This document shows positions 33,260-42,931 of a stretch of DNA of 64,000 nt, one piece after another. Position numbers and translations under genes: made by a program. Numbering within the stretch: position 1 is the first letter of the stretch; each line of letters begins with the position of its first letter. The notes under the pieces were generated by a model. It saw only the letters and a program-made list of their open reading frames with translations, was not told where the DNA came from and did not search any database. Origin of the DNA: Pseudofrankia sp. DC12 (GTDB taxonomy: Bacteria > Actinomycetota > Actinomycetes > Frankiales > Frankiaceae); assembly GCF_000966285.1 (NCBI RefSeq), contig NZ_KQ031391.1:5332430-5396429 (forward strand), given 5' to 3'.

Positions 33260-34858
33260 ATGACAACCCAGGCTCTTCTCGATGGCTCGGGATCCGAGAG
33301 GTTCAGTATCCCCGCTCTGGTCCAGCTCGTGCGGCAGGGTTCCGTTCGCGTCCCCGTGTACCAGCGGGACTTCGTCTGGGATGCGGGCGATGTTCGCGAC
33401 CTCTTTGACAGCATCTATCGGGGCTTCCCGGTAGGAACTCTGCTCTTCTGGCGGCACAGCGCCCCGGCTGGTGCCGCCTCACTCGGTCCGATTGCGATGA
33501 ACGTCGAAGCGGATGAACACGCGTACTGGGTTGTCGACGGTCAGCAGCGTATTATCTCGCTGGTTGGCTCCCTTGCGTCGGAATTTGAGGATATCGACGA
33601 GCGTTTTGAGGTATATTTCGATCTTGCGAGCCAGCGCTTCGTCAACCTCCGAAAGGGGGTCCGTCCACCGCGTGCTGTTCCGGTCCGAGAGGCTCTTGAG
33701 ACGAAGTCGCTGCTCGCTTGGCTGCGGCAGCATGCCGATGACCTGGAAGTGGCTGACTACGATCTCGCGGATCGTCTCGGCGGGGCGATCCGCGATTACA
33801 GGATTCCTGCCTACGTCGTTACTGGCGACGACCAGGAACTGCTACGCAAGGTTTTCGATCGAGTCAACACCGCTGGTAGACCAATGAGCCGGGCGCAGGT
33901 GTTCCATGCGCTCTTCGCTGGTGAGACCAAGATGGGGAGCCCCGCCAGCGTCGTCGCCGCCCTGCGCACGATGAAGTTTGGTGAGCTAGGCGAAGACCGG
34001 GTCGTGCAGAGCCTGCTCGGAATCCGCGGGGGCAACATTCAGCGAGACCTCCACGACGAGTTCGGTGCCGATGAGAACGTGGCAAGCTGGTACGACCAGA
34101 CTGAACAGGCCCTTGCCAAAGCGATCAGCTTCCTCCGGGCCGAGGGAGTGGACCACCTGCTGCTGGTCCCTCACACATTGCCGATACCGGTGCTCGCCAC
34201 GTTCTTCCACCTCCATCCCGATCCGCAGCCGTGGACGCTCCGGCTGCTGGCGCGCTGGCTCTGGCGTGGCTGGGTACACGACTTCGGGCAGGGCGGCGGA
34301 CAGACTCCGATCCTTCGCCGCGCCATTAATTCCATCAACCCGCAGAAACTGGCTGGCCAGGTACCCGACGAGTACTCCGCGGCCAGGTCACTTCTCGGCT
34401 GCTCCACGGATGGCCCGGCGCCGGACCTGCCGTTGAACAATTTCAACCCGAACCACGCCCGCAGCAGGCTTGTGATGCTGGCGTTGGCATCGCTACACCC
34501 GAGGACAAGCGATGGCATCCTTGTCGACCTGGCCGAAGAAGTGGAAGCACATGGTTCCGGTGCGATCACGCCGATCGTCCGTGGCTACCGCTCCCGCGCC
34601 GCAGCCCGAGCTTTCTGGCCCAGTGGCTCGGCGCGTATGGCCCTGACCAGCGATCCGAGGGTACTCGCCAGCCATGCGATCGATGAGGCGGCCATCACTG
34701 CTCTTCGCGCCGGCCAGGTCGAACGATTTGTCGTCCGGCGCGAAGAGCTGATCAAAAATATTCTGAGTGGTTTCCTGGACAGCAGAATCGAGCCGGGAGG
34801 CCTCGTCCGACCGCCGCTCGCAGACCTCATCGCGACTGGGATTACGGAGGAGGTCTAA
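33260..34858 (+). CDS. DUF262 (GmrSD-like N-terminal, ParB-fold) protein coupled to a HipA kinase
   Basis: A 532-aa protein from ATG 33260. The N-terminal DUF262 domain carries the two family motifs, VPVYQRDFVWD (31-41) and VVDGQQRIISL (91-101). The DGQQR motif of this ParB-like NTPase/nuclease fold drives nucleotide hydrolysis in GmrS and SspE. The C-terminal ~350 residues are helical. The DUF1524 HNH nuclease found in full GmrSD is not visible, so it may be an NTPase/sensor rather than a nuclease. Codon use is clearly less GC-rich than in flanking genes, consistent with transfer. A TAGAAT -10-like box lies at 33190-33195. The stop and the start of the next gene touch, so it is the first gene of a two-gene operon. 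Confidence 0.85.
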   Translation: MTTQALLDGSGSERFSIPALVQLVRQGSVRVPVYQRDFVWDAGDVRDLFDSIYRGFPVGTLLFWRHSAPAGAASLGPIAMNVEADEHAYWVVDGQQRIISLVGSLASEFEDIDERFEVYFDLASQRFVNLRKGVRPPRAVPVREALETKSLLAWLRQHADDLEVADYDLADRLGGAIRDYRIPAYVVTGDDQELLRKVFDRVNTAGRPMSRAQVFHALFAGETKMGSPASVVAALRTMKFGELGEDRVVQSLLGIRGGNIQRDLHDEFGADENVASWYDQTEQALAKAISFLRAEGVDHLLLVPHTLPIPVLATFFHLHPDPQPWTLRLLARWLWRGWVHDFGQGGGQTPILRRAINSINPQKLAGQVPDEYSAARSLLGCSTDGPAPDLPLNNFNPNHARSRLVMLALASLHPRTSDGILVDLAEEVEAHGSGAITPIVRGYRSRAAARAFWPSGSARMALTSDPRVLASHAIDEAAITALRAGQVERFVVRREELIKNILSGFLDSRIEPGGLVRPPLADLIATGITEEV

Positions 34859-36115
34859 GTGTCTGCCGACTCCGTACTGCTCATCCAGCTCCAAGCTGTC
34901 ACAGGTGACTGGGTCGACGTGGGTTATCTTCGCAGCACTCGCGACCAGACGAACTGGTTTGAGTTTCTCGAGTCCTATTGGAACCTGCAGGACAGGCCGG
35001 TGCTGGGTCAGGTCTTCGAGGAACACGGCCGATCCTGGACCCCGAGTGCCCGCGTCGCGCTTCCGCACTGGTTCTCTCATCTTCTTTCTGAGGGCATGCT
35101 TCGACGGGCGGTAGCGGAAGCCGCGCACGTGAACACCCACCGAGAGTTCGAGCTGCTCAGACGCCTTGGCGCCGCAGATCTGCCTGGAGCAGTCCGGGCT
35201 GTCTCGACGACGGTGCTTCGCGATGACTCTGTGTCGCCCAGCCATCCGGCGGAGAATGATTCGGCGGAGTATGTCGACCCGCTGCTCAAGTTCAGCCTGG
35301 CGGGTGTGCAGCTGAAGTTCTCGGTCTATGGCGATGAACGCGGCCTGACGGTTCCCGCGCGTGGGCGGGCAGGTAATGTAATCCTGAAGTTCCCCGACGG
35401 GCGCCCGGGTTTTTCCGGTGTGCCTCAGGCCGAGCTGGGGAGCCTTGAGCTGGCACGCGCGGCTGAGATCGAGGCGCCAAAGGCTTTTCTCGTGGCGCCG
35501 TCCGCGGTGGGAGGACTCGAAGACTGGGCGAAGCGTACCTCTGAATCGGCGCTTGCCGTGCCGCGTTTCGACCGAGGGCTCGCGGACAAGCGTGTGCATA
35601 TGGAGGAGATCGCGCAGGTCATGGATATTCCTACAGCCAGGGAGTCCGCCAAGTACCGTCGCGCGAACTTCGAGACGATCGCTGTGATCGTTGAGGCGCT
35701 GACCGGCACGGCCAACGTCGGTGATGTCATCGACAGGATCGTTCTCAATGTTCTTGTTGGAAACGGGGACGCTCATCTGAAGAACTGGGCGGTGTTGTAC
35801 CCGGACGGGCGCCGACCCGTTCTGAGCCCTGTCTACGATGTGGTTCCGACTGTCCTCTACATGCCCAACGACGACCTTGGCCTGAATCTTGGCGGCTCGA
35901 AGAAGTTCAGTGACATCACGGCCGGCAGCTTCGACCGCATCGGGAGCCGCACACAATTCGGCGTCACGGAAAGCCGGCGGCGGGTTGCCGACGCTGTGAG
36001 CAGGGTGCTCGACAACTGGTCGGTGCTACGGGACCATCTGGCGGCAGAGGACCTGCGTCGCCTCACTGATCGGCAAGCTACGCTCGCTCTCCTCGGGCAC
36101 TCCCGACCGGTGTAG
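34859..36115 (+). CDS. HipA-like Ser/Thr kinase without HipB
   Basis: A protein of 418 aa from GTG 34859, which directly abuts the DUF262 stop, with GGAGGAGG inside the upstream gene. The HipA fold is complete: FSLAGVQLKFS (145-155), which is the Ser-containing P-loop where HipA autophosphorylates; the ATP lysine Lys177 (NVILKFP); HMEEIAQVMDIP (248-259); and the catalytic core VGNGDAHLKNW with Asp304 and Asn309 and metal Asp327 (SPVYDVVPT). Classical hipA follows a small HTH antitoxin gene, hipB; none exists here, and its place is taken by the DUF262 gene. E. coli HipA phosphorylates GltX and induces dormancy. The target here is unknown. Confidence 0.9.
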   Translation: MSADSVLLIQLQAVTGDWVDVGYLRSTRDQTNWFEFLESYWNLQDRPVLGQVFEEHGRSWTPSARVALPHWFSHLLSEGMLRRAVAEAAHVNTHREFELLRRLGAADLPGAVRAVSTTVLRDDSVSPSHPAENDSAEYVDPLLKFSLAGVQLKFSVYGDERGLTVPARGRAGNVILKFPDGRPGFSGVPQAELGSLELARAAEIEAPKAFLVAPSAVGGLEDWAKRTSESALAVPRFDRGLADKRVHMEEIAQVMDIPTARESAKYRRANFETIAVIVEALTGTANVGDVIDRIVLNVLVGNGDAHLKNWAVLYPDGRRPVLSPVYDVVPTVLYMPNDDLGLNLGGSKKFSDITAGSFDRIGSRTQFGVTESRRRVADAVSRVLDNWSVLRDHLAAEDLRRLTDRQATLALLGHSRPV

Positions 36116-36233
36116 GCCGATCGCCTGGCTTACGATTTCCAGATGCTCGAAGCCGGTGGTCTCCCTCGGCCGCCGAGTGGGACACGGACCGACGAACCGC
36201 TCTGTGCGGAACGGACGTCATCAGCAGTCGTCG

Positions 36234-36266
36234 CCCTGGGCTGCCGCGGCATGCGGCGGCCCAGGG
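36234..36266. terminator. Bidirectional terminator between the HipA-like gene and ettA
   Basis: 14-nt arms (36234-36247 and 36253-36266) pair at 13 of 14 positions around a GGCAT loop, with CCCTGGGC/GCCCAGGG at the base. It lies between two convergent genes and serves both. Confidence 0.75.
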
Positions 36267-36281
36267 CCACGTTGGCGTGGT

Positions 36282-37964
<1,683 letters not shown>

Positions 37965-38048
37965 GGGCCAACCCTATTGGTAGCCCGGCCGGAGCTGGCG
38001 AGGCGGTGATCGAGCCCTACCGAGGAGACCCGGCGCCCCGGCGGCGGG

Positions 38049-38390
38049 TTACGGTGCGGTGGCCGCGCCGAGGCTCCCGGCCGCCGGGGCGCCAGCCAGG
38101 ATGGAGGCGAGCAGGCCGGGGAAGCGGGAGTCGAGGTCCGCGCAGCGCAGCCGCGAGTACTTGGAGGTGCCCTCCGCGCGGGTCGCGATGATGCCCGCCT
38201 CCCGCAGCGCGCGCAGGTGGTGGCTGAGGGTCGACTTGCCGATCCGCCCGTCCAGGAGCGCCCCGCACGCCAGCTCGTCGCACTGGGCCAGCTCCACCAC
38301 GATGGCCAGCCGCGTCGGTTCGCCCAGCGCGCCCAGCACCGTCACCAGGTCGAGGTCCTCGGCTGCCGGGCCCGGCAGCATGGCCGTCAC
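38049..38390 (-). CDS. ArsR-family transcriptional regulator
   Basis: A protein of 113 aa from GTG 38390, five bases after GGAGG; GTG 38396 and ATG 38381 are alternatives. The winged HTH is clear: LGALGEPTRLAIVVELA, then CGALLDGRIGKSTLSHHL and LREAGIIATRAEGTSKY. The metal-binding ELxVCD-type box is only partly suggested by CDELACG, so metal sensing is uncertain. It is divergent from a 14-TM efflux pump, with a perfect 26-bp palindrome in the pump's promoter. The likely role is a repressor of the pump that releases on ligand binding. Confidence 0.85.
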   Translation of the reverse strand: MTAMLPGPAAEDLDLVTVLGALGEPTRLAIVVELAQCDELACGALLDGRIGKSTLSHHLRALREAGIIATRAEGTSKYSRLRCADLDSRFPGLLASILAGAPAAGSLGAATAP

Positions 38391-38507
38391 GCCCACCTCC
38401 CGCGCACTCAGGTGCCGTCCGCCGTTGGGATCTCACCCAACCACAACGGACAACTTTCCGAGGCTCGTCGGCCTTCCCGGGAATGCCTGGGGGCGCGGGC
38501 GCCTTCG

Positions 38508-38533
38508 CTTAGTTCGACAGATCTCGAACTAAG
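38508..38533. promoter_or_regulatory. 26-bp perfect palindromic operator before the MFS pump gene
   Basis: CTTAGTTCGA-cagatc-TCGAACTAAG: perfect 10-bp arms around a 6-bp centre that itself contains most of AGATCT. It ends 15 bp before ATG 38549, just ahead of the AGGAG ribosome site, and is AT-rich for this genome. An ArsR-type dimer binds dyads of this size; the divergent ArsR gene is the obvious candidate. Confidence 0.7.
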
Positions 38534-38548
38534 AGCCTGAGGAGCCTC

Positions 38549-40270
38549 ATGGTCTCCACCAGAGTCGACGAGCCGGCGGCCGCCGTGACGTCCGTGTCCG
38601 GACCGGCGCCGATGCCCGCCACGACGCTGTCGCCCTCGACCACGCTGTCGCCCTCGACCACGCTGTCGCCCTCGACCACAACCAGCGCGCCACCCGCCCA
38701 GCTTCCCGTGCCGGCGGGCCAGGCCGAGCCGGACCCCCGCCGGTGGCGGGTGCTGCCCGCGATCCTCGTCGCGACCTTCATGTCCCTGTTCGACATCTTC
38801 GTGGTGAATGTGGCGGCCCCCAGCATCGGCGCGGACCTGAAGGCGTCGAACGCCGGCCTGGAGCTGATCGTCGCCGGCTACTCCTTCGCCTACGCCGCTG
38901 GCCTGATCACCGGCGGCCGCCTGGGCGACCGGTCCGGCCGGCGCCGGATGTTCCTGGCCGGGATGGCCCTGTTCACCGTCGCGTCGGCGGTCTGTGGGTT
39001 CGCCCCGAGCGAGACCGCGCTGATCGTCGGCCGGCTGGCCCAGGGCGCCGGCGCGGCGGCGATGGTGCCGCAGGCGCTGGCCATCATCAACGTGATCTTC
39101 CCGCCGGCCGAGCGGGCCCGCGCGTTCGCGTTCTTCGGCGTCACCGTCGGCCTCGGCGCCGTGTCGGGCCAGGTCATCGGCGGTCTGCTGGTCGACCTGG
39201 ACGTCTTCGGGCTCGGCTGGCGGCCCATCTTCCTGGTGAACGTGCCGATCGGGATCGTCGCGATGGCCGTGGTGTGGCGGATGCTCGCCGAGTCGAAGTC
39301 CGCCAGGCCCGAGCCGCTCGACCTGCCCGGGCTCGCGGCGCTCGCGGCCGGCCTCGGGCTGGTGCTCGTCCCGCTGACGCTCGGCCGGGACGAGGGCTGG
39401 CCGCTGTGGATCTGGCTGACGCTCGCCGCGGGCGCCGTCGTGCTGGCCGCCTTCGCCCGCTGGGAGGTCCGGCTCGCCCGGACCGGCGGCTACCCGATCG
39501 TCCCGCCGGCGGTGCTGCGGTCCCGCCGGACCATCGCCGGGCTGCTGGTCAGCTTCGGGTTCTTCACGTTCTTCGGCAGCTTCCTGCTGGCGGCGACGAT
39601 CTTCCTGCAGGACGGGCAGCACCGCTCGCCGCTGAACGCGGGCCTCGTGTTCGGCCCGCTGGGAGTCGCCTTCGCGCTGTCGTCCATGGCCGCGCGTGGC
39701 CTGGTGGCCAAGTACGGCCCGCGGACGCTGACCGCCGGTGCCGCGATCAGCTTCGTCGGCCTGGCCGTGCTGCTGGCGCTGGTCCTCGCCGAGGGAACCG
39801 GCGTCCCGACAGCCGAGCTGATGCCGCCGCTGCTGGCCATGGGCGTCGGCAACGGACTGATCATCCCGGCGCTGGTCGCGGCGGTCCTCGCCGGGGCGCC
39901 CGCGGACGTGAGCGGGGCGGTCAGTGGGCTGCTCACGACGACGCAGCAGGCGTCGGCGGCACTCGGCGTGGCCGGGGTCGGCACCGTGTTCTTCGGGGTG
40001 GCGGCTCGTCACGGGCTGGCGGACGGCTTCGTCGCGTCGATCGTGATCGGTCTGGCCGCCGTCGCCATCGCCGGTGCCGGAACGCTCCTGCTGCCACGCG
40101 GCGACGCTGGACCCGTTGCCGTCGCGGTGAGCCCGGTCCGGGCCGCCGCCCGCGGCGACGACCTCGACGAGATCAGGGAGGTGCCCGCCCTGGCGGGTGT
40201 GCCGGCCGGCTGGGCGGTGGCCGTGCCGGTGCAGGTCAGCGGTGGCCCGGAGCTGTCGGCGAGTCTCTAG
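38549..40270 (+). CDS. MFS multidrug efflux transporter, DHA2 (14-TM) type
   Basis: A 573-aa inner-membrane proton-coupled exporter of the EmrB/QacA class. MFS motif A GGRLGDRSGRRRMF lies between TM2 and TM3; a motif-C-like VGLGAVSGQVIGGLL and about 14 hydrophobic segments follow. The ~65-residue cytoplasmic N-terminus is unusual: it contains TTLSPS repeats encoded by an 18-bp tandem array. ATG 38549 has AGGAG at 38539-38543. Its expression is probably repressed by the divergent ArsR protein through the 26-bp palindrome. Confidence 0.92.
   Translation: MVSTRVDEPAAAVTSVSGPAPMPATTLSPSTTLSPSTTLSPSTTTSAPPAQLPVPAGQAEPDPRRWRVLPAILVATFMSLFDIFVVNVAAPSIGADLKASNAGLELIVAGYSFAYAAGLITGGRLGDRSGRRRMFLAGMALFTVASAVCGFAPSETALIVGRLAQGAGAAAMVPQALAIINVIFPPAERARAFAFFGVTVGLGAVSGQVIGGLLVDLDVFGLGWRPIFLVNVPIGIVAMAVVWRMLAESKSARPEPLDLPGLAALAAGLGLVLVPLTLGRDEGWPLWIWLTLAAGAVVLAAFARWEVRLARTGGYPIVPPAVLRSRRTIAGLLVSFGFFTFFGSFLLAATIFLQDGQHRSPLNAGLVFGPLGVAFALSSMAARGLVAKYGPRTLTAGAAISFVGLAVLLALVLAEGTGVPTAELMPPLLAMGVGNGLIIPALVAAVLAGAPADVSGAVSGLLTTTQQASAALGVAGVGTVFFGVAARHGLADGFVASIVIGLAAVAIAGAGTLLLPRGDAGPVAVAVSPVRAAARGDDLDEIREVPALAGVPAGWAVAVPVQVSGGPELSASL
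38624..38677. repeat. 18-bp tandem repeat, 3 copies, in the MFS gene
   Basis: Three exact copies of ACGCTGTCGCCCTCGACC encode the Thr/Leu/Ser/Pro repeat of the transporter's N-terminal tail. The unit length keeps the reading frame. Confidence 0.85.
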
Positions 40271-40330
40271 CCACGCGGTACGGCGGGGCGTGGCGGCGAA
40301 GGTGGCCGTCCCGTCCCGCCGCGTGTCGGC

Positions 40331-40418
40331 TCAGGGCCGGTTCTGCCCGCGGTGTCAGGGCCGGTTCTGCCCGCGGTGTCAGGGCCGGTTCTGCCCGCGG
40401 TGTCAGGGCCGGTTCTGC
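40331..40418. repeat. 24-bp tandem repeat overlapping the 3' end of glbO
   Basis: Copies start at 40331, 40355, 40379 and 40403; the first three are full length and the fourth breaks off after TCAGGGCCGGTTCTGC, which is the glbO stop and last codons. The array therefore looks as if it arose by duplicating the end of the glbO coding sequence plus a short tail. There are no spacers, so it is not a CRISPR array. Confidence 0.85.
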
Positions 40419-40840
40419 ATGGAATGGGCGGCGTAGACGAGGTAGTCCCACAGCGTCGCCCCCTGCTCGGGCGGCAGCTCGAGGGAGTCGACGGCGGCGC
40501 GCATCTGGGCGATCCAGGCGTCGCGCTCCGCCGGGCCGATCGCGAACGGGACATGCCGCATCCGCAGCCGGGGGTGGCCGCGCGTCTCGTGGTAGGTCGC
40601 CGGACCACCCCAGTACTGGATCAGGAACAGCCGCAGCCGCTCCTCGGCCGGGCCGAGGTCCTCCTCCGGGTAGAGCGGCCGCAGGACGGGGTCGGCGGCG
40701 ACACCCTCGTAGAACCGGGCCACCAGGCGGCGGAAGGTCTCCTCGCCGCCGACGGTCTCGAAGAACGTCTCCGTCGGCGGCGCCGAGAACGACGGGATCG
40801 GCCGCGGTGGGGTCGGCTGTGCGGGCGACGGCTGGTTCAC
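40403..40840 (-). CDS. glbO: Group II truncated haemoglobin
   Basis: A protein of 145 aa from GTG 40840. The stretch RGHPRLRMRHVPFAIG holds the proximal haem ligand (His96), and RDAW with Trp109 is the conserved TrpG8 of group II globins. TFFETVGGEETFRRLVARF and FLIQYWGGP match the helical core, and LVYAAHSMQNRP the C-terminus. The close match to mycobacterial GlbO suggests roles in oxygen or nitric-oxide chemistry or membrane-associated respiration. The N-terminal ~20 residues are Pro-rich, and the start could be slightly downstream. Confidence 0.92.
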   Translation of the reverse strand: MNQPSPAQPTPPRPIPSFSAPPTETFFETVGGEETFRRLVARFYEGVAADPVLRPLYPEEDLGPAEERLRLFLIQYWGGPATYHETRGHPRLRMRHVPFAIGPAERDAWIAQMRAAVDSLELPPEQGATLWDYLVYAAHSMQNRP

Positions 40841-40957
40841 GCCTCCATTCTGCCCACCGCATGGTGGCCTCCCGGGCCGGATCGGCCTCAGGCGAGTCCG
40901 CGGCGACAGCGGCCTCACCGGTCGCGACCGCAAGCTGGCTCGGGCCGGTGCGGACGA

Positions 40958-42820
40958 TCAGCGCCGGGTGGCCCCTGTCCGCGGGCCGTTGCCGCGCACA
41001 ACCCAGGCGGCGGTGTCGGGCGGCAGCACCAGGGTCTGGCCGTCGTGCTCGACCGGGCCGCTGGCCAGCATGACGCGGCCGGGCATCGCGAGCGTCGCTC
41101 CGGATCCGGCGGCGAGTACGCAGGTCAGCAGCCCGGCCTCGGTCGGGCGTCGCGTCGAGGTGAGAGCCAGGCGCGCCCGGGGGCCGGTCCCGCTGGCCGC
41201 GCCACCGTCCAGCGGCGTGCGCGGCAGCCGCCCACCGGGGGCCAGGGCGATCCGGTCGAAGGCGAGCACTCCGGCGGGCACGCCGGCGCGCCACCGCGTC
41301 ATGCGCGAGCCGAGGTCGGTGACCCGCAGGTGGGAGTGCCGGAAGGCCAGCGCGGCCTGGACGAGCCGCCAGGTGGAGCGCGGGTCGGCGCGCTGCGCGG
41401 CCACGGTCAGCGCGGCCCACTCGCCCGGCTGCGGCAGCCAGGGCGCGACCCCGTCGGGCGCGAAGCCGAACGGCGGCTCGGTGCCAGACCAGGGAATCGG
41501 CACGCGGCAGCCGTCGCGGCCGGGCGACGTGTGCCCGGATCGCTCCCAGACCGGGTCCTGGCGGGCCGCCGGCGCCACGTCGACCTGTGGCAGGCCCAGT
41601 TCGTCGCCCTGGTAGAGGAACACCACGCCCGGCAGCGCCAGCATGGTGAGCAGGGCGGCTCTGGCCCGGCGAAGCCCGGCCTCGCCGCCCCCGTAGCGGC
41701 TGGCCGGGCGGACGACGTCATGGTTGGCCAGTACCCAGGTCGGCTGCGTCCCGGCGGCGCCGGTGGCGGTGAACCCGTCGACGATGGCCCGGCGCCAGGC
41801 GGCCGCGGACCACTCGACGGACAGCAGCGAGAACGAGAACGTCAGGTGCAGCTCGTCCGGGCGGACGTAGCGGGACAGCCGCTCCGGGTCCTCGACCCAG
41901 GTCTCCCCGACGAGAATGCGCTCCTGGCGGTCGCGCCTGCGGTAGCCCTCGACCAGCCTGCGCCAGGAGCGGTAGACGTCGTGGACGCCGTCCTGGTCCC
42001 AGCTGTGCGGCTCCAGCTTCTCCCGGAAGCCGGTCTCCGGGGTGGCCGGTGGGCCCGGCGGGTTGTCGCGCAGCGCGTCGTCCTTCACCAGGCCGTGGGA
42101 GACGTCGATCCGGAAGCCGTCGACACCCCGGTCCAGCCAGAACCGCAGCGTGGCCTCGTGGTCGGCGCGCACCGCCGGGTCCGACCAGTTCCAGTCCGGC
42201 TGCTCGGGCGCGAACAGGTGCAGGTACCAGTCGTCGGGCCTGGTCCCATCCGCGTCGGCAGGGGAGTCCTCCGAGGCGATCGGCGGGCCGGCGGAGGAGC
42301 TTGGCGCGGTCTGCTCGGGGAACCGGCGGGCCTCGCGCAGGCGGGTCCAGGCCGAGCCGCCGAAGACGGAGATCCAGTTGTTGGGCGGAGCGCCACCGCC
42401 CTCACCTCGGCCGGGCCGGATCAGGTACCGGTGGCGTGCCGCGGCGCCCGGCGCCGCGGCGAGCGCCGCCTGAAAGGCCGGATGGGCGTCGCTGGAGTGG
42501 TTCGGGACCAGGTCGACCAGGACGGCCACGCCCAGCCGGTGCGCCGCGGCCAGCAGGGCGTCGAACGCGGCCAGGTCGCCGAACAGCGGGTCGACGTCCC
42601 GGTGGTCGGCGACGTCGTAGCCGTGGTCGGCCATCGGCGAGCGGTAGAACGGGGTGAGCCACAGGCCGTTGACGCCGAGATCGGCAAGCTCGGGCAGCCG
42701 GGCCCGGACGCCGTCGAGGTCGCCCACCCCGTCACCGTCCGCGTCCGCGAAGCTGCGGACATAGACCTCGTAGAAGACCGCGTCGCGCCACCAGCCGCTG
42801 GTCAGGGCCACACCCGCCAT
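40958..42820 (-). CDS. GH13 alpha-glucosidase/oligo-glucosidase
   Basis: A 620-aa cytoplasmic glycoside hydrolase of family 13. The TIM-barrel motifs are all present: DLVPNHSSDAHPAF, GFRIDVSHG (nucleophile Asp near 234), VGETWVEDPE (acid/base Glu near 304) and VLANHDVVRPASRYG (Asp near 366). The loop pattern (WYLHLFAPEQPDWNW) matches alpha-1,4/1,6-glucosidases and trehalose-6-phosphate or sucrose hydrolases rather than extracellular amylases, and there is no signal peptide. A low-complexity insert lies around residues 160-195. It likely works with MalQ, encoded 8 kb away, in glycogen/maltodextrin use. Confidence 0.9.
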   Translation of the reverse strand: MAGVALTSGWWRDAVFYEVYVRSFADADGDGVGDLDGVRARLPELADLGVNGLWLTPFYRSPMADHGYDVADHRDVDPLFGDLAAFDALLAAAHRLGVAVLVDLVPNHSSDAHPAFQAALAAAPGAAARHRYLIRPGRGEGGGAPPNNWISVFGGSAWTRLREARRFPEQTAPSSSAGPPIASEDSPADADGTRPDDWYLHLFAPEQPDWNWSDPAVRADHEATLRFWLDRGVDGFRIDVSHGLVKDDALRDNPPGPPATPETGFREKLEPHSWDQDGVHDVYRSWRRLVEGYRRRDRQERILVGETWVEDPERLSRYVRPDELHLTFSFSLLSVEWSAAAWRRAIVDGFTATGAAGTQPTWVLANHDVVRPASRYGGGEAGLRRARAALLTMLALPGVVFLYQGDELGLPQVDVAPAARQDPVWERSGHTSPGRDGCRVPIPWSGTEPPFGFAPDGVAPWLPQPGEWAALTVAAQRADPRSTWRLVQAALAFRHSHLRVTDLGSRMTRWRAGVPAGVLAFDRIALAPGGRLPRTPLDGGAASGTGPRARLALTSTRRPTEAGLLTCVLAAGSGATLAMPGRVMLASGPVEHDGQTLVLPPDTAAWVVRGNGPRTGATRR

Positions 42821-42931
42821 TCAATCGGCCGCGGGCCAGCCTGTCCGCGAGTCCGTCTCCTCCGCCGGTACAGGCGTTCGGCGCCAATCGACGCGGTCTA
42901 GCCAGGTGACGGTGTCGGCTTGTAGTGGGCC

